52,234 nt of DNA from Deltaproteobacteria bacterium HGW-Deltaproteobacteria-4 (GTDB lineage: Bacteria; Desulfobacterota; Desulfuromonadia; Desulfuromonadales; UBA2197), in NCBI GenBank assembly GCA_002841765.1, contig PHAV01000019.1, positions 1-52,234 on the forward strand, given 5' to 3'. Below the pieces are notes generated by a model. That model saw only the letters and a list, made by a program, of their open reading frames with translations. It was not told where the DNA came from and made no database searches. The stretch's first letter is position 1, and each line of letters opens with the position of its first letter. A program made the translations under genes and the position numbers. Shown in pieces: positions 42,944-52,137 of this stretch.

Positions 42944-43333
42944 CTATTCTCCTTTCAATTCGTGTGATCTTTTAAAGTAGTTACGAAATGCTTGAAACCC
43001 TGACCAAAGGACCATCCCCTGATTCAGATATTGCCTGGTACCGCTGCGCAGAAAATCATTGATGCTATGAAGAGCATCCCCTGCCTCGCCGATCGCTTCC
43101 AATAGTCCCCCCGCACGTATAGCTCCTTTTTCTAAATGGACGACGGAGCTGCGGATGCGTTCTGACGACTCACGCAGGTTGGCGAGAAGCGGTGTCAACT
43201 CCCGCTCGGTATTAACGATCATTTCATCGAGGCGTTGCAGGGTCCGTCGCATTTGCAGCATTGCCCAAACCATATAACCGACGAGTACAACAAAAGCAAT
43301 GACGGCAATTAATAACAGAGAAATATACGACAT
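42944..43333 (-). CDS. DUF948 family membrane protein
   Basis: 129 residues: N-terminal membrane helix (about 4-26), then heptad-rich helix (about 27-75) with DEMIVNTERELTPLLANLRESS, typical of DUF948. Paired with YtxH proteins in many genomes, as here. Both are small membrane-anchored coiled-coil proteins with no known activity. Confidence 0.82.
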   Translation of the reverse strand: MSYISLLLIAVIAFVVLVGYMVWAMLQMRRTLQRLDEMIVNTERELTPLLANLRESSERIRSSVVHLEKGAIRAGGLLEAIGEAGDALHSINDFLRSGTRQYLNQGMVLWSGFQAFRNYFKRSHELKGE

Positions 43334-43433
43334 TCAGCGACACTCCTTAAGAAGTTGAAGAACTATGGTATATTAACAGTAAAACACAAAACGGCGACGA
43401 TGCAACACTTATAGTTGATTATTGTGTGTTCTT

Positions 43434-44840
43434 TTAGGGCGTCGCGAGCCTTACCAGCGGAAATCCCAGTGTCGTCAGCGATGCCTCAAATCCCTGTTCA
43501 TTGCCGATCAAGACTATGGACAATTGCTCCGGCTGCAGGTGATCGCGAGCGGCCTGCTGAATATCGGTAAGACTTAACGCCTCGACCTTGTCGCGATAGC
43601 TCTCAAGATAATCATCCGGATAATCATAGAAATCGAGACGCATCGCCTGGGTGACAACCTCATGTGGGTTGGCAAATGAAAAGACAAAAGAATTATTCAA
43701 ACTCTCTTTCGCGATGTGCAGTTCTTCGGCACGCACCGGTTGCTCCCGAATTGTCTCCATGGCAGCCAGCATCAGCTTCAGGGCTTCGATGGTCGTACTG
43801 CTCTTGGTCTCGCACTGAGCAATAAAGGGTCCGGGGAGGAATCTGCCGACCTGAAAATAAGAGTAAACGGAATAAGCCAGTCCGCGCTCTTCACGAATCT
43901 CCTTCATCATCCGCGAGTTAAACCCCCCGCCACCGAGGATAAAGTTCATCACCCTCACCGCGTGCTGATCAGGAGCCCCTTTGTCAATACCAACCTGACC
44001 AAGCATCACGACGCTCTGCGGCAGATCTTTCTGACCATGAATAACAACCCCGGCGTTACCGTCAACCAGGGGGGGAAGGATCTGCGGGACAGGTTGTTGC
44101 GCAGGCCAGGAAGCAAAACGGGCTTCCAACCCGGCAAGGAGCTGCTCCCGATCAAAATCACCGGAAACAGCGATCCAGAGTTTTTCCGGAGAAAAGCTTC
44201 CCTGGTAGGCGGCAAGCAGATCCTCCCGGCTGATCGCTGTTACGGTGGCTTCGGTTGGAGTCCGTCCCAAAGGATGATCGCCATAAATCGCCTGCAGCAG
44301 CGTGCGGCTGGCAATCGCCTGCGGGTGGTCGTTCTGCCGGCGAATCGCTTCGAGCGTCTGTTTGCGGGCCAATTCCAGGCGCTCGACCTCAAAGGCGGGG
44401 GTGCGCAGGACTTCCTGCAACAGATCAAGACCACCCACAAGATCACTGGCTAAAAGAGAGAGGTCGAAAGTTAAAGCATAGGTATCGGCAGAGACACTAA
44501 AATCTGCCGCCAACTGTTCGAGATCAATATCCATCTCCTCGGCCGAACGACTCCCGGTCCCGGCGGTTCGTAAACTTTTCGCCAGAAGGCTGGCCAGACC
44601 GGCTTTCTCTGCCGGATCATTAATCGCCCCGCCGGGCGCCATCACCGTCAGCTGAATCAAGGGAAGTTCATGATCTTCCTTGAGGTAGACACGGATGCCG
44701 TTGGTTAAAATAATCGGTTCGATCTGCGGCACCGCGAAATGCAGCGGCGGAGTCGAAATCTGATCCGGGCGGAAAGGGGGGGCGCTACAGCCGACCAACA
44801 GAACAGAAAGAACGCAAACGAGATACGATATTTTTTTCAT
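43434..44840 (-). CDS. M16 family peptidase-like lipoprotein, non-catalytic subunit
   Basis: 468 residues with a type II signal peptide (lipobox LVG-Cys18). Two M16 halves are visible, but the zinc HxxEH motif is absent: the equivalent site reads AEKAGLASLLAKSL. C-terminal R/Y pair-type sequence (EERGLAYSVYSYF) is present. It is therefore the inactive partner of the catalytic M16 gene encoded just upstream, which it overlaps by 4 bases (ATGA). Together they should form a periplasmic heterodimeric zinc protease, the lipid anchor holding this subunit to a membrane. Confidence 0.9.
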   Translation of the reverse strand: MKKISYLVCVLSVLLVGCSAPPFRPDQISTPPLHFAVPQIEPIILTNGIRVYLKEDHELPLIQLTVMAPGGAINDPAEKAGLASLLAKSLRTAGTGSRSAEEMDIDLEQLAADFSVSADTYALTFDLSLLASDLVGGLDLLQEVLRTPAFEVERLELARKQTLEAIRRQNDHPQAIASRTLLQAIYGDHPLGRTPTEATVTAISREDLLAAYQGSFSPEKLWIAVSGDFDREQLLAGLEARFASWPAQQPVPQILPPLVDGNAGVVIHGQKDLPQSVVMLGQVGIDKGAPDQHAVRVMNFILGGGGFNSRMMKEIREERGLAYSVYSYFQVGRFLPGPFIAQCETKSSTTIEALKLMLAAMETIREQPVRAEELHIAKESLNNSFVFSFANPHEVVTQAMRLDFYDYPDDYLESYRDKVEALSLTDIQQAARDHLQPEQLSIVLIGNEQGFEASLTTLGFPLVRLATP

Positions 44841-46321
44841 TCACCACCTCCGGCGCGGGCAAGAGTGATGACGGTACGATTCTCCGGGGTAAAATAACGG
44901 CGCGCCGCAGCCTGAATCTCCGCCGGCGTAATGCTCGCCAGTTCCTCATCATAACGAAGGAGATAACGCCAATCCCCTGTCACAGTCTGGTAATATGTGA
45001 GCATCTGCGCAAGTGCACTATTCTTCTGCAGATTTCTCAAAAAGTCGACGCGCAAGCGGTTGCGCACGCGTTCGAGTTCTTCAGCACCGATTTCCTCATC
45101 CTCCAGCCGCTTTAATTCGTGATAAATGGCTGTTTCCACTTCAACGGAGGTATGAGGCGCACGCGGCGTGGCGCTAATGGCAAAGAGATTGTCATAACGG
45201 GAACCGGGAGCGGTAAAGGTCGATATATTCGCGGCGAGTTGATCTCTGACGACCAGCCCTTGGTAAAGACGGGAGGTCCGACCTTCGCCGAGAAGTCCAA
45301 TGATCAGATCAAAGATATAATCATCTCGGCTCGGCAGGGTCGGTTTGTGAAACGCGATCATCACACGCGGCTCAGCATCGAAACTGATCGCAGTCCGTTT
45401 CTCCCCGCGCTGCTCCGGTTCGCCGGCCACGATCGGCGGGGTCGGTATGCCGGCCGGAATCTTACCAAAGTAGCGCTCTACCATCTCCCTGGCAGCGACA
45501 AAATCGATATCGCCGACCAAGGCGATCACGGTGTTGGCCGGGACATAATAGCGCTCATGAAAGGCCCGGGTCTTCTCCAGACTCAAATGGTCGATGTCAG
45601 ACATCCAGCCGATGATCGGATGCCGGTAGGGATGAAGGGTAAAAGCTGTGGCCAGCAAATTTTCGTAAAGAAGGCCATCAGGATTACTGTCATAGGAACG
45701 CCGCCGCTCTTCCATGACCACCTGCCGCTCAGTGTAAAAATCACGGAAAATGGAGTGACGCATACGGTCCGATTCGATGCCCGCCCAGAGTTCAAGTTTG
45801 TTGGCGGGGAGTTCGATAACGTAACTGGTCAGATCCTTACTGGTAAAAGCATTGTAGCCAACCCCGCCATTTTTGGCGTAAAGCTCGGCCACCTCCTGGG
45901 GGACGTCATATTGGCGGCGTTGTTCCTGCAATGACTTCAGCTGTGCCTCAAGCTCGGCGATGCGCCGGGCGTTAAGCTGCGGCGCCAGGCGCAGTCGGTC
46001 ATATTCGGCTCCAGCAGCCTCGATCGCATCAAGGAGCGGCTTTTCGCGCCGATAATCTTTGGTGCCAAGGGTCTTGGTCCCCTTGAAGAGCATATGTTCC
46101 AGCAGATGGGCAACACCCCGGTTTTCACTCGTTTCATCAACAGAGCCGACCCGCAGGGTGATGTAAGCCGCTAAAGTCGGCGAATCGTGACGCTCGACAA
46201 CGAGCAGAGTCAAACCGTTGGCAAAGCGATGTTCCTGAACCCGCTCAGCAAGGCCAGCTGTGGCCAAACCCGGCAGGCAAAAAAATAAAAACAGCAGGAG
46301 TCTCAAACCGTTAACATTCAT
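44837..46321 (-). CDS. M16 family zinc metalloprotease, catalytic subunit
   Basis: 494 residues with a signal peptide (about 1-22, cleavage after ATA). The inverted zinc motif HLLEH is followed by MLFKGTKTLGTKDY. A downstream ligand Glu lies about 75-80 residues on (EVAELYAK/VIELPAN region). The C-terminal half carries substrate-binding sequence. A ~50-residue charged insertion (about 100-150) after the active site is larger than in minimal M16 proteases. It is coupled by a 4-base overlap to the inactive lipoprotein partner and follows the Lon-related protease gene by 32 bases, so all three may be co-transcribed. Confidence 0.93.
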   Translation of the reverse strand: MNVNGLRLLLFLFFCLPGLATAGLAERVQEHRFANGLTLLVVERHDSPTLAAYITLRVGSVDETSENRGVAHLLEHMLFKGTKTLGTKDYRREKPLLDAIEAAGAEYDRLRLAPQLNARRIAELEAQLKSLQEQRRQYDVPQEVAELYAKNGGVGYNAFTSKDLTSYVIELPANKLELWAGIESDRMRHSIFRDFYTERQVVMEERRRSYDSNPDGLLYENLLATAFTLHPYRHPIIGWMSDIDHLSLEKTRAFHERYYVPANTVIALVGDIDFVAAREMVERYFGKIPAGIPTPPIVAGEPEQRGEKRTAISFDAEPRVMIAFHKPTLPSRDDYIFDLIIGLLGEGRTSRLYQGLVVRDQLAANISTFTAPGSRYDNLFAISATPRAPHTSVEVETAIYHELKRLEDEEIGAEELERVRNRLRVDFLRNLQKNSALAQMLTYYQTVTGDWRYLLRYDEELASITPAEIQAAARRYFTPENRTVITLARAGGGE

Positions 46322-46353
46322 CCTTCATCCCTTCGTTCCTCAAAAAATCCACT

Positions 46354-48771
46354 TTATTCTTTATCTTTACTGTCCCCTGCCCGTTTAAGCGTTTCAAACA
46401 TTTGCCGCAACCGGCTGTCCACCCTGGCATTGATACTCTCGGCTGTCCAGCTGCCATCCTCCTGACGCACCCCGGCGCTGACGCCAGTAAGGATCTCCAT
46501 CCCCTCATCGATGCTGGCCACAGCCCAGATCGTAAAGAGTTGATCACGAACGGCGGCCACGACCTCTTCCTTGAGCATGAGATTTTGTACGTTCTGGATC
46601 GGGATGATCACCCCTTGCGTGCCGTCAAGACCGCGATTTTTGCAGACAGCAAAGAATCCCTCGATCTTTTCATTGGCGCCGCCGATCGGCTGAATCTGGC
46701 CGCGCTGATTGACCGAACCGGTAACCGCAATCCCTTGCCGGATCGGCACGTTGGCCAAGGAGGAAAGGAGGGCGTAAAGCTCTGTAGAAGAAGCACTGTC
46801 CCCTTCGACGCCACTGTAGGATTGCTCGAAACAGATCGTCGCGGCCAGCGACAGGGGCTTATCCTGGGCAAAGCGGTCCCCGAGAAATCCGGTCAGAATC
46901 AAGACCCCTTTATCGTGAATCGGTCCGGAAAGCTTGACTTCCCGCTCGATATTTATCACGCCGCTACGCCCGAGATAAGTACGGACCGTCACCCGTGAAG
47001 GACGGCCAAAAGAGTAATCAGCGAGTTGATAAATCGACAAACCATTTACCTGCCCGACCACCGCCTCGGTGGTATCGATAAGCAGAGTGCCTTCGTCGAT
47101 CAATTCCTGAATGCGCTGCTCCATCTGGTTGGAGCGGTAAATTCGCGCCTCACCGGCAAGGTCGACATGTTTGCGGGCAACACTTACGGCGGTGTCGCGA
47201 CCGGCAAAGAAGGAGGCTTCCCGAATCAGGTCGGCAATATCCAGAAAGCGGGAGGAGAGCCGCTTTTTATCGGCGATCAACCGCACAGAATATTCGACAA
47301 TGCGCGCCACGCCATCGGCAGCAAAGGGGAGGAGCGTTTCCTCTGAACATTTTGCCGCGACAAAGGAGGCATACTGCCGGGCATTCTCCTGACTATTGTC
47401 CATCCGCCCGTCAAATTCCGCTTTGGTCTTGAAAAACTTACGGAAATCAGGATCGTAGTGATGGAGAAGATAGTAAAGCTCCGGCGTACCGATAATGATG
47501 ATTTTGCAATTCAGCGGAATTGCTTCCGGTTTCAGTGACACGGTGGCAATAAAACGATATTGCTCGGTAACATCTTCAATCTTGATCTCACGATTGCGAA
47601 TCGCCCGCTTCAGGGCATCGTAGGAGAAGGGAGAAAGGAGAAGTTCCCGGCAGTCCAGGATGAGATAACCACCATTTGCGCGATGCAGGGCACCAGCCTT
47701 GATCATGGTGAAATTAGTAACGGCATTGCCCATTTCAATCAGGTGATCGATCCGGCCGAAGAGATTGAAATAGGTTGGATTCGCTTCATAGATAACCGGC
47801 GCCCCCTGCTGCTCATGATTGTCGAGGAGGAGATTGATCTTGTAACGCTCAAAAGTCGGGCGTTCATTGCTGCCGAACTTGAAGCCGGGCAGTTTGATGG
47901 CGGGTTCTTCGTTCGGACGAAACTCGTCGATCCGCTCCAGAATATCCTTTTTACAGTTATCAAAATAATCGATCACTTTCGGGTACGCGGCGTAGCGCTC
48001 GCACAGTTCTTCAAAAAGGTGGCCAACCGAAGCAAGGAGCACTGCTTTCTCCATGGTAGACATGGCGAGCCGCAGCTCTTTTTCAAGATCGCGCGCCTGC
48101 CGATGCACTTCGTTGAGACGGCCCTGCAGTACTGTCCCGCGGGCATCAAGATCACTGCGCTCCTCGGCGGTGAGATTTTCAAAATCCTGCTGCGTCAGGG
48201 GATTGCCATCCCTCACCGGCACAAGAACCAGGCCGTTGACCGAGCGTTGCAGAATAAATCCCTGCTCACTGGCCGATTCATCCATCTCCTGAAAAAGCCG
48301 CCGGTTCTTTTCCTGAAATTCTCCGGTTATTTCATTCTTGAGCTTTTCGTATTCTTTACTTTCAAAGACCTTGGGAATCTCTTCCGCCAATCGCACGACG
48401 AGATTTTCCATATCGCGGTGAATTTTACGGCCATTCCCTGCTAAGAGATTGATTTGCAGCGGCCGGGTGTTGTCCTGAAAATTATTAACGTAGCACCAGT
48501 CATCAGGGACAGGTTGAGAGACAGCACGCCGGCCAAGAATCTTACGGATGGCTGAAGAACGCCCCGTCCCGGGTTCACCGAGGATAAAGATGTTGTAGCC
48601 GCTGTCCTCCATTCCCAGACCGAAGTCGATGGCAGCCAGCGCCCGTTCCTGACCCAGGGTCTCTTCAAGACAAGGAAGGTTGGCCGTCGTCTCAAAGTCA
48701 AAGCGGGCCGGATCGCACTGCCAGGATAAATCCTCAATCGCTACTCTCCAACTGTCCACTGGGATTGTCAT
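46354..48771 (-). CDS. Lon-related ATP-dependent protease (LonB/COG1067 type)
   Basis: 805 residues from the ATG at 48771 (AAGGAG 5 bases upstream; the ATG at 48774 is too close). N-terminal AAA module: Walker A GEPGTGRSS at 65-73, AAA_32-type insert (coiled coil about 150-270), and second ATPase features (ANGGYLILDCREL, IIIIGTPELY). C-terminal Lon protease domain with the Ser-Lys dyad: Ser659 in EGDSASS and Lys702 in GGANEK, 43 residues apart as in Lon. There is no substrate-binding LAN domain. The physiological targets of this family are unknown. Confidence 0.93.
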   Translation of the reverse strand: MTIPVDSWRVAIEDLSWQCDPARFDFETTANLPCLEETLGQERALAAIDFGLGMEDSGYNIFILGEPGTGRSSAIRKILGRRAVSQPVPDDWCYVNNFQDNTRPLQINLLAGNGRKIHRDMENLVVRLAEEIPKVFESKEYEKLKNEITGEFQEKNRRLFQEMDESASEQGFILQRSVNGLVLVPVRDGNPLTQQDFENLTAEERSDLDARGTVLQGRLNEVHRQARDLEKELRLAMSTMEKAVLLASVGHLFEELCERYAAYPKVIDYFDNCKKDILERIDEFRPNEEPAIKLPGFKFGSNERPTFERYKINLLLDNHEQQGAPVIYEANPTYFNLFGRIDHLIEMGNAVTNFTMIKAGALHRANGGYLILDCRELLLSPFSYDALKRAIRNREIKIEDVTEQYRFIATVSLKPEAIPLNCKIIIIGTPELYYLLHHYDPDFRKFFKTKAEFDGRMDNSQENARQYASFVAAKCSEETLLPFAADGVARIVEYSVRLIADKKRLSSRFLDIADLIREASFFAGRDTAVSVARKHVDLAGEARIYRSNQMEQRIQELIDEGTLLIDTTEAVVGQVNGLSIYQLADYSFGRPSRVTVRTYLGRSGVINIEREVKLSGPIHDKGVLILTGFLGDRFAQDKPLSLAATICFEQSYSGVEGDSASSTELYALLSSLANVPIRQGIAVTGSVNQRGQIQPIGGANEKIEGFFAVCKNRGLDGTQGVIIPIQNVQNLMLKEEVVAAVRDQLFTIWAVASIDEGMEILTGVSAGVRQEDGSWTAESINARVDSRLRQMFETLKRAGDSKDKE

Positions 48772-48870
48772 CATCACTCCTTGAAGCTCGATTATTAGGC
48801 CCGGAAAGTTTACCAAGAAGTCCCCGCACTGGCAAGAATCGAAAAAACCTTGATTTTACGAACTTTTACC

Positions 48871-48899
48871 TTGTAATCCTGAGTATTTTCAATTATAAA
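48871..48899 (+). promoter_or_regulatory. Candidate promoter of typA
   Basis: TTGTAA (48871-48876), a 17-base spacer and TATAAA (48894-48899), 43 bases before the ATG at 48943. Confidence 0.6.
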
Positions 48900-48942
48900 A
48901 GAGGACTTTGCCGTATCCGCAAGCTCTCACGAAGGAATGATC

Positions 48943-50751
48943 ATGTCCGAGAATATCCGCAACATTGCAATTATCGCCCACGTTGACCATGGCAAAACGA
49001 CCCTTGTTGACGCCATGTTACGCCAGTCCGGAGTCTATCGCGAAAACCAGGTCATCACTGAACGGGTCATGGACAGCAACGATCTGGAGAAGGAACGCGG
49101 CATCACCATCCTCTCCAAGAATCTTTCCATTCACATCGATGAAATGAAGATCAATATCGTTGACACCCCGGGGCATGCCGACTTTGGCGGCGAAGTCGAA
49201 CGCGTCCTGAAGATGGTCGACTCGGTTCTGCTGCTGGTCGATGCTTTTGACGGACCGATGCCACAGACCCGTTTCGTCCTGAAAAAATCCCTTGATCTTG
49301 GTATCAGACCGATCGTCGTTATCAACAAGATCGATCGTCCCGGCGCCCGTCCCGAATGGTCCGTCGATCAGGTCTTTGACCTTTTCTGCGAACTCAATGC
49401 CGATGAAAATCAACTCGACTTTCCTGTCGTCTTTGCCAGCGCCAAGCAGGGTTATGCCAAACGGACCCTCGAAGAACCGGCCGTCGGCATGCAACCCCTC
49501 TTTGACATGATCCGCGAGCGCGTCGCACCGCCGGTCGCCGATCCTGCCGCCCCCTTCCAGATGCTGGTCTCGAGCATTGCCTACAACGAATATATCGGCC
49601 GCGTTGCCACCGGCAAGATCTTTGCCGGCACAGTGAAGACCGGAGAGACCATCGCTCTTGTCCACCGCGACGGAACCATCAGCAAGGGGCGCATCAGCAA
49701 ACTGCTCGGCTATGAAGGGCTTAAACAGATCGATATTCCGGAAGCCATTGCCGGGGACATCGTCTCCATCGCCGGTTTTGATGAAATCGGCATCGGCGAG
49801 ACCCTCGCATCGGCCGCCAATCCGGTCGGCATCCCGTATGTCTGCATCGACGAGCCGACCCTGTCGATGAACTTCATGGTCAACACCTCCCCCTTTGCCG
49901 GCAAAGAGGGAAAACTCGTCACCTCCCGCAATATCCGCGACCGCCTGTTCCGCGAACTCCGTACCAACGTCTCCCTGCGGGTCGAAGATACCGACAGCAC
50001 CGACACCTTCAAAGTCTCCGGACGCGGTGAACTCCACCTCTCGATCCTCATTGAAAATATGCGGCGTGAAGGTTTTGAGCTCGCCGTCTCCAAACCGGAA
50101 GTTATCTTCCGTGAGATCGATGGCGTCAAATGCGAACCGATGGAATATCTGGTGGTTGATGTTCCGGAAGAATACCAGGGAACAGTCATCGAAAAGCTTG
50201 GACCCCGCAAGGCGGAGATGGTTTCGCTGCAACCGATGGACGGCATCAATCGTCTCGAATTCATCATCCCGGCGCGTGGCCTCATCGGTTTCCGTACGGA
50301 GTTCTTGACTGATACCCGCGGCACCGGCGTACTGACCCATACGTTCCACGAATACGCTCCTTACAAAGGACCGATTGCCGGTCGCAAGAACGGTACCCTC
50401 GTCTCGATCGAAGCCGGTGTCTCGGTTGCCTACTCCCTCTGGAGCCTACAAGAGCGCGGATTGCTCTTTATTTCCCCCGGCACAGAACTTTACGAAGGGA
50501 TGATTATCGGGCAGAACGCCAAAGATAGTGATCTGGTTGTCAATGCCTGTCGTGAAAAGAAGCTGTCGAACGTTCGCTCTTCCGGCGCCGACGAAGCTAT
50601 TCGCCTCATTCCGCCCCGCCTCCTGACTCTCGAACAAGCTCTTGAGTTTATCGATGACGATGAGTTGGTGGAGGTCACTCCGAAGAATGTCCGTCTGCGT
50701 AAAAAGTATCTGACTGAGAACGAACGGAAAAAATTTTCCAAAAAATCTTAA
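48943..50751 (+). CDS. typA: Translational GTPase TypA/BipA
   Basis: 602 residues. The ATG at 48943 has AAGGA 6 bases upstream; the in-frame ATG at 48937 is too close to it. G motifs [30 protein letters not shown] and a G5 are all present, followed by domain II, EF-G-like III/V and the BipA C-terminal domain (about 480-602). It binds ribosomes and is needed for growth at low temperature or under stress. A single gene diverging from the Lon-related protease. Confidence 0.97.
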   Translation: MSENIRNIAIIAHVDHGKTTLVDAMLRQSGVYRENQVITERVMDSNDLEKERGITILSKNLSIHIDEMKINIVDTPGHADFGGEVERVLKMVDSVLLLVDAFDGPMPQTRFVLKKSLDLGIRPIVVINKIDRPGARPEWSVDQVFDLFCELNADENQLDFPVVFASAKQGYAKRTLEEPAVGMQPLFDMIRERVAPPVADPAAPFQMLVSSIAYNEYIGRVATGKIFAGTVKTGETIALVHRDGTISKGRISKLLGYEGLKQIDIPEAIAGDIVSIAGFDEIGIGETLASAANPVGIPYVCIDEPTLSMNFMVNTSPFAGKEGKLVTSRNIRDRLFRELRTNVSLRVEDTDSTDTFKVSGRGELHLSILIENMRREGFELAVSKPEVIFREIDGVKCEPMEYLVVDVPEEYQGTVIEKLGPRKAEMVSLQPMDGINRLEFIIPARGLIGFRTEFLTDTRGTGVLTHTFHEYAPYKGPIAGRKNGTLVSIEAGVSVAYSLWSLQERGLLFISPGTELYEGMIIGQNAKDSDLVVNACREKKLSNVRSSGADEAIRLIPPRLLTLEQALEFIDDDELVEVTPKNVRLRKKYLTENERKKFSKKS

Positions 50752-50774
50752 GGTAAAGATATAAGTTAATAGTT

Positions 50775-50822
50775 AACACTGAAATGGCCGTACCGACTTC
50801 CCGGTACGGCCATTTCAGTGTT
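50775..50822 (+). other. 21-bp perfect inverted repeat after typA
   Basis: Arms AACACTGAAATGGCCGTACCG (50775-50795) and its exact complement (50802-50822) around a 6-base loop. It is followed by GAGAAC rather than a U run, so it is not a textbook intrinsic terminator, though it probably ends or processes the typA message. Confidence 0.75.
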
Positions 50823-50916
50823 GAGAACTCTTTACCAAGACTTCGTTGTTGTTTTTTCCGCTACTGGCAGATATTCTTTGATCATGCGCAGCAAAAGATT
50901 GAAAGGACCATTACGC

Positions 50917-51339
50917 ATGCCGACAGGGCAGCGCCACGGCAAAAAAAATAAACCAAATCCGTTAATAAGTGACGAAGTTGCATTGGTCATCTACGCGGCG
51001 TTGCTGGCGACCTGGATCGGATGCCTTTTGTGGTCATCGCTGGCATCACACCTTCCCACCGTCCCGCGAATCTTTGCCTGGGATAAACTCCAGCACTTTT
51101 CAGCTTATGCAATCCTCATGTTCTTCTCCGGTCATTTCTTCAAATCGTTATTCAGACATCAGCGCATTGGCTGGATCAGCGGCTTCATCTTCACTGTCGG
51201 ATTTGGACTCCTGATGGAAATAGGACAAGAGACTCTCTCCACCTCTCGTCAGGCAGACTGGAAAGACCTCATTGCAAATACCCTGGGTGCAGGTCTGGTT
51301 TTTGCCCTCGCCCTGTTAAAGAAAAGAAAAAAATTGTAA
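50917..51339 (+). CDS. VanZ family protein
   Basis: 141 residues from the ATG at 50917 (AAAGGA upstream); longer in-frame starts at 50818 or 50884 overlap the inverted repeat and lack a ribosome site. A basic N-terminus precedes three or four membrane helices. The conserved VanZ motifs are WDKLQHFSAYAIL and the later GLLMEIGQ...RQADWKDLIANTLGAGL. VanZ was named in glycopeptide resistance (teicoplanin), but most homologues are of unknown function and this one is not in a resistance cluster. It precedes the MgtC gene by 19 bases. Confidence 0.85.
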   Translation: MPTGQRHGKKNKPNPLISDEVALVIYAALLATWIGCLLWSSLASHLPTVPRIFAWDKLQHFSAYAILMFFSGHFFKSLFRHQRIGWISGFIFTVGFGLLMEIGQETLSTSRQADWKDLIANTLGAGLVFALALLKKRKKL

Positions 51340-51358
51340 TCTTATCGAGGTGCCCTTG

Positions 51359-52060
51359 ATGCTGCACGAACTCAATACTTTTGGCCCATCCTCTCTCACC
51401 ATTATCATCAAACTGCTCCTTGCTGCCCTCGCTGGCGCATTGGTCGGCATGGAAAGAGAAAAACACGGCCGGCCGGCCGGATTACGCACGCATCTACTCG
51501 TTGCTCTTGCCAGTTGTTTGATGATGATTATCTCCGAGAGCGTCTATCTCAAATATGGGCAGATCCCCGGAACCAGTATTTTACGAATTGATCCCTCGCG
51601 GATTGCCGCACAAATCATCGCAGGAATCGGCTTCATCGGCGCCGGCGTCATTCTCAAGGACGGACTAAGTGTCCGGGGACTGACCACTGCGGCCTGTTTA
51701 TGGCTCGCGGCAGCGATCGGCATGGGCTTTGGCCTCGGGCTTTATCTTCCGACGATTGTCAGTACGATCATCGCGATCAGTGCCCTGATCTTCCTGAAGA
51801 GACTCGAGCCCTACATTCACAAAGATCGCTATCTCACGTTTCGCGTCGAGACCGACGAATGGATTGATATCTATCCACAATTAGAAGAAATTTTTGTTCG
51901 CTACCAGATGATCGTCACAGATGTGTCATGCAGCCTGCAACCGCGCAATGGAGAGACACATTATAAATTTGTCCTGACCCAGCATCGCAAGCGCATGGGG
52001 AGAGAGTTAGCTTTGACGGTTGCAGAACTGAAAGGTGTCAAAAAAATCGAATACCTGTAA
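51359..52060 (+). CDS. MgtC/SapB family membrane protein
   Basis: 233 residues from the ATG at 51359 (GAGG 8 bases upstream). Four or five membrane helices in the first ~150 residues with the conserved GMEREKHGRPAGLRTH, IAAQIIAGIGFIGAGVILK and GLTTAACLWLAAAIGMG. A C-terminal ACT-like regulatory domain (about 160-233) follows. MgtC proteins affect magnesium homeostasis and ATP synthase or virulence in pathogens; in an environmental species the role is likely in membrane or ion balance. It is probably co-transcribed with the VanZ-like gene. Confidence 0.9.
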   Translation: MLHELNTFGPSSLTIIIKLLLAALAGALVGMEREKHGRPAGLRTHLLVALASCLMMIISESVYLKYGQIPGTSILRIDPSRIAAQIIAGIGFIGAGVILKDGLSVRGLTTAACLWLAAAIGMGFGLGLYLPTIVSTIIAISALIFLKRLEPYIHKDRYLTFRVETDEWIDIYPQLEEIFVRYQMIVTDVSCSLQPRNGETHYKFVLTQHRKRMGRELALTVAELKGVKKIEYL

Positions 52061-52073
52061 TCCATGGTTTTAC

Positions 52074-52116
52074 GCAAAAAGGGCGCTGACCTTTATATGG
52101 TCACCGCCCTTTTTGC
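52074..52116 (+). terminator. Intrinsic terminator of the vanZ-mgtC unit
   Basis: Stem GCAAAAAGGGCG-c-TGACC / GGTCA-c-CGCCCTTTTTGC with one mismatch and a short loop. U and A runs are on both strands. Confidence 0.88.
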
Positions 52117-52137
52117 TTTATACTTATCCCCTTGTCA

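Noticed and set aside
50917-51339. VanZ-like gene as glycopeptide resistance
   Set aside because: No vanHAX or related ligase genes are nearby. The VanZ family is broad and mostly unrelated to resistance.
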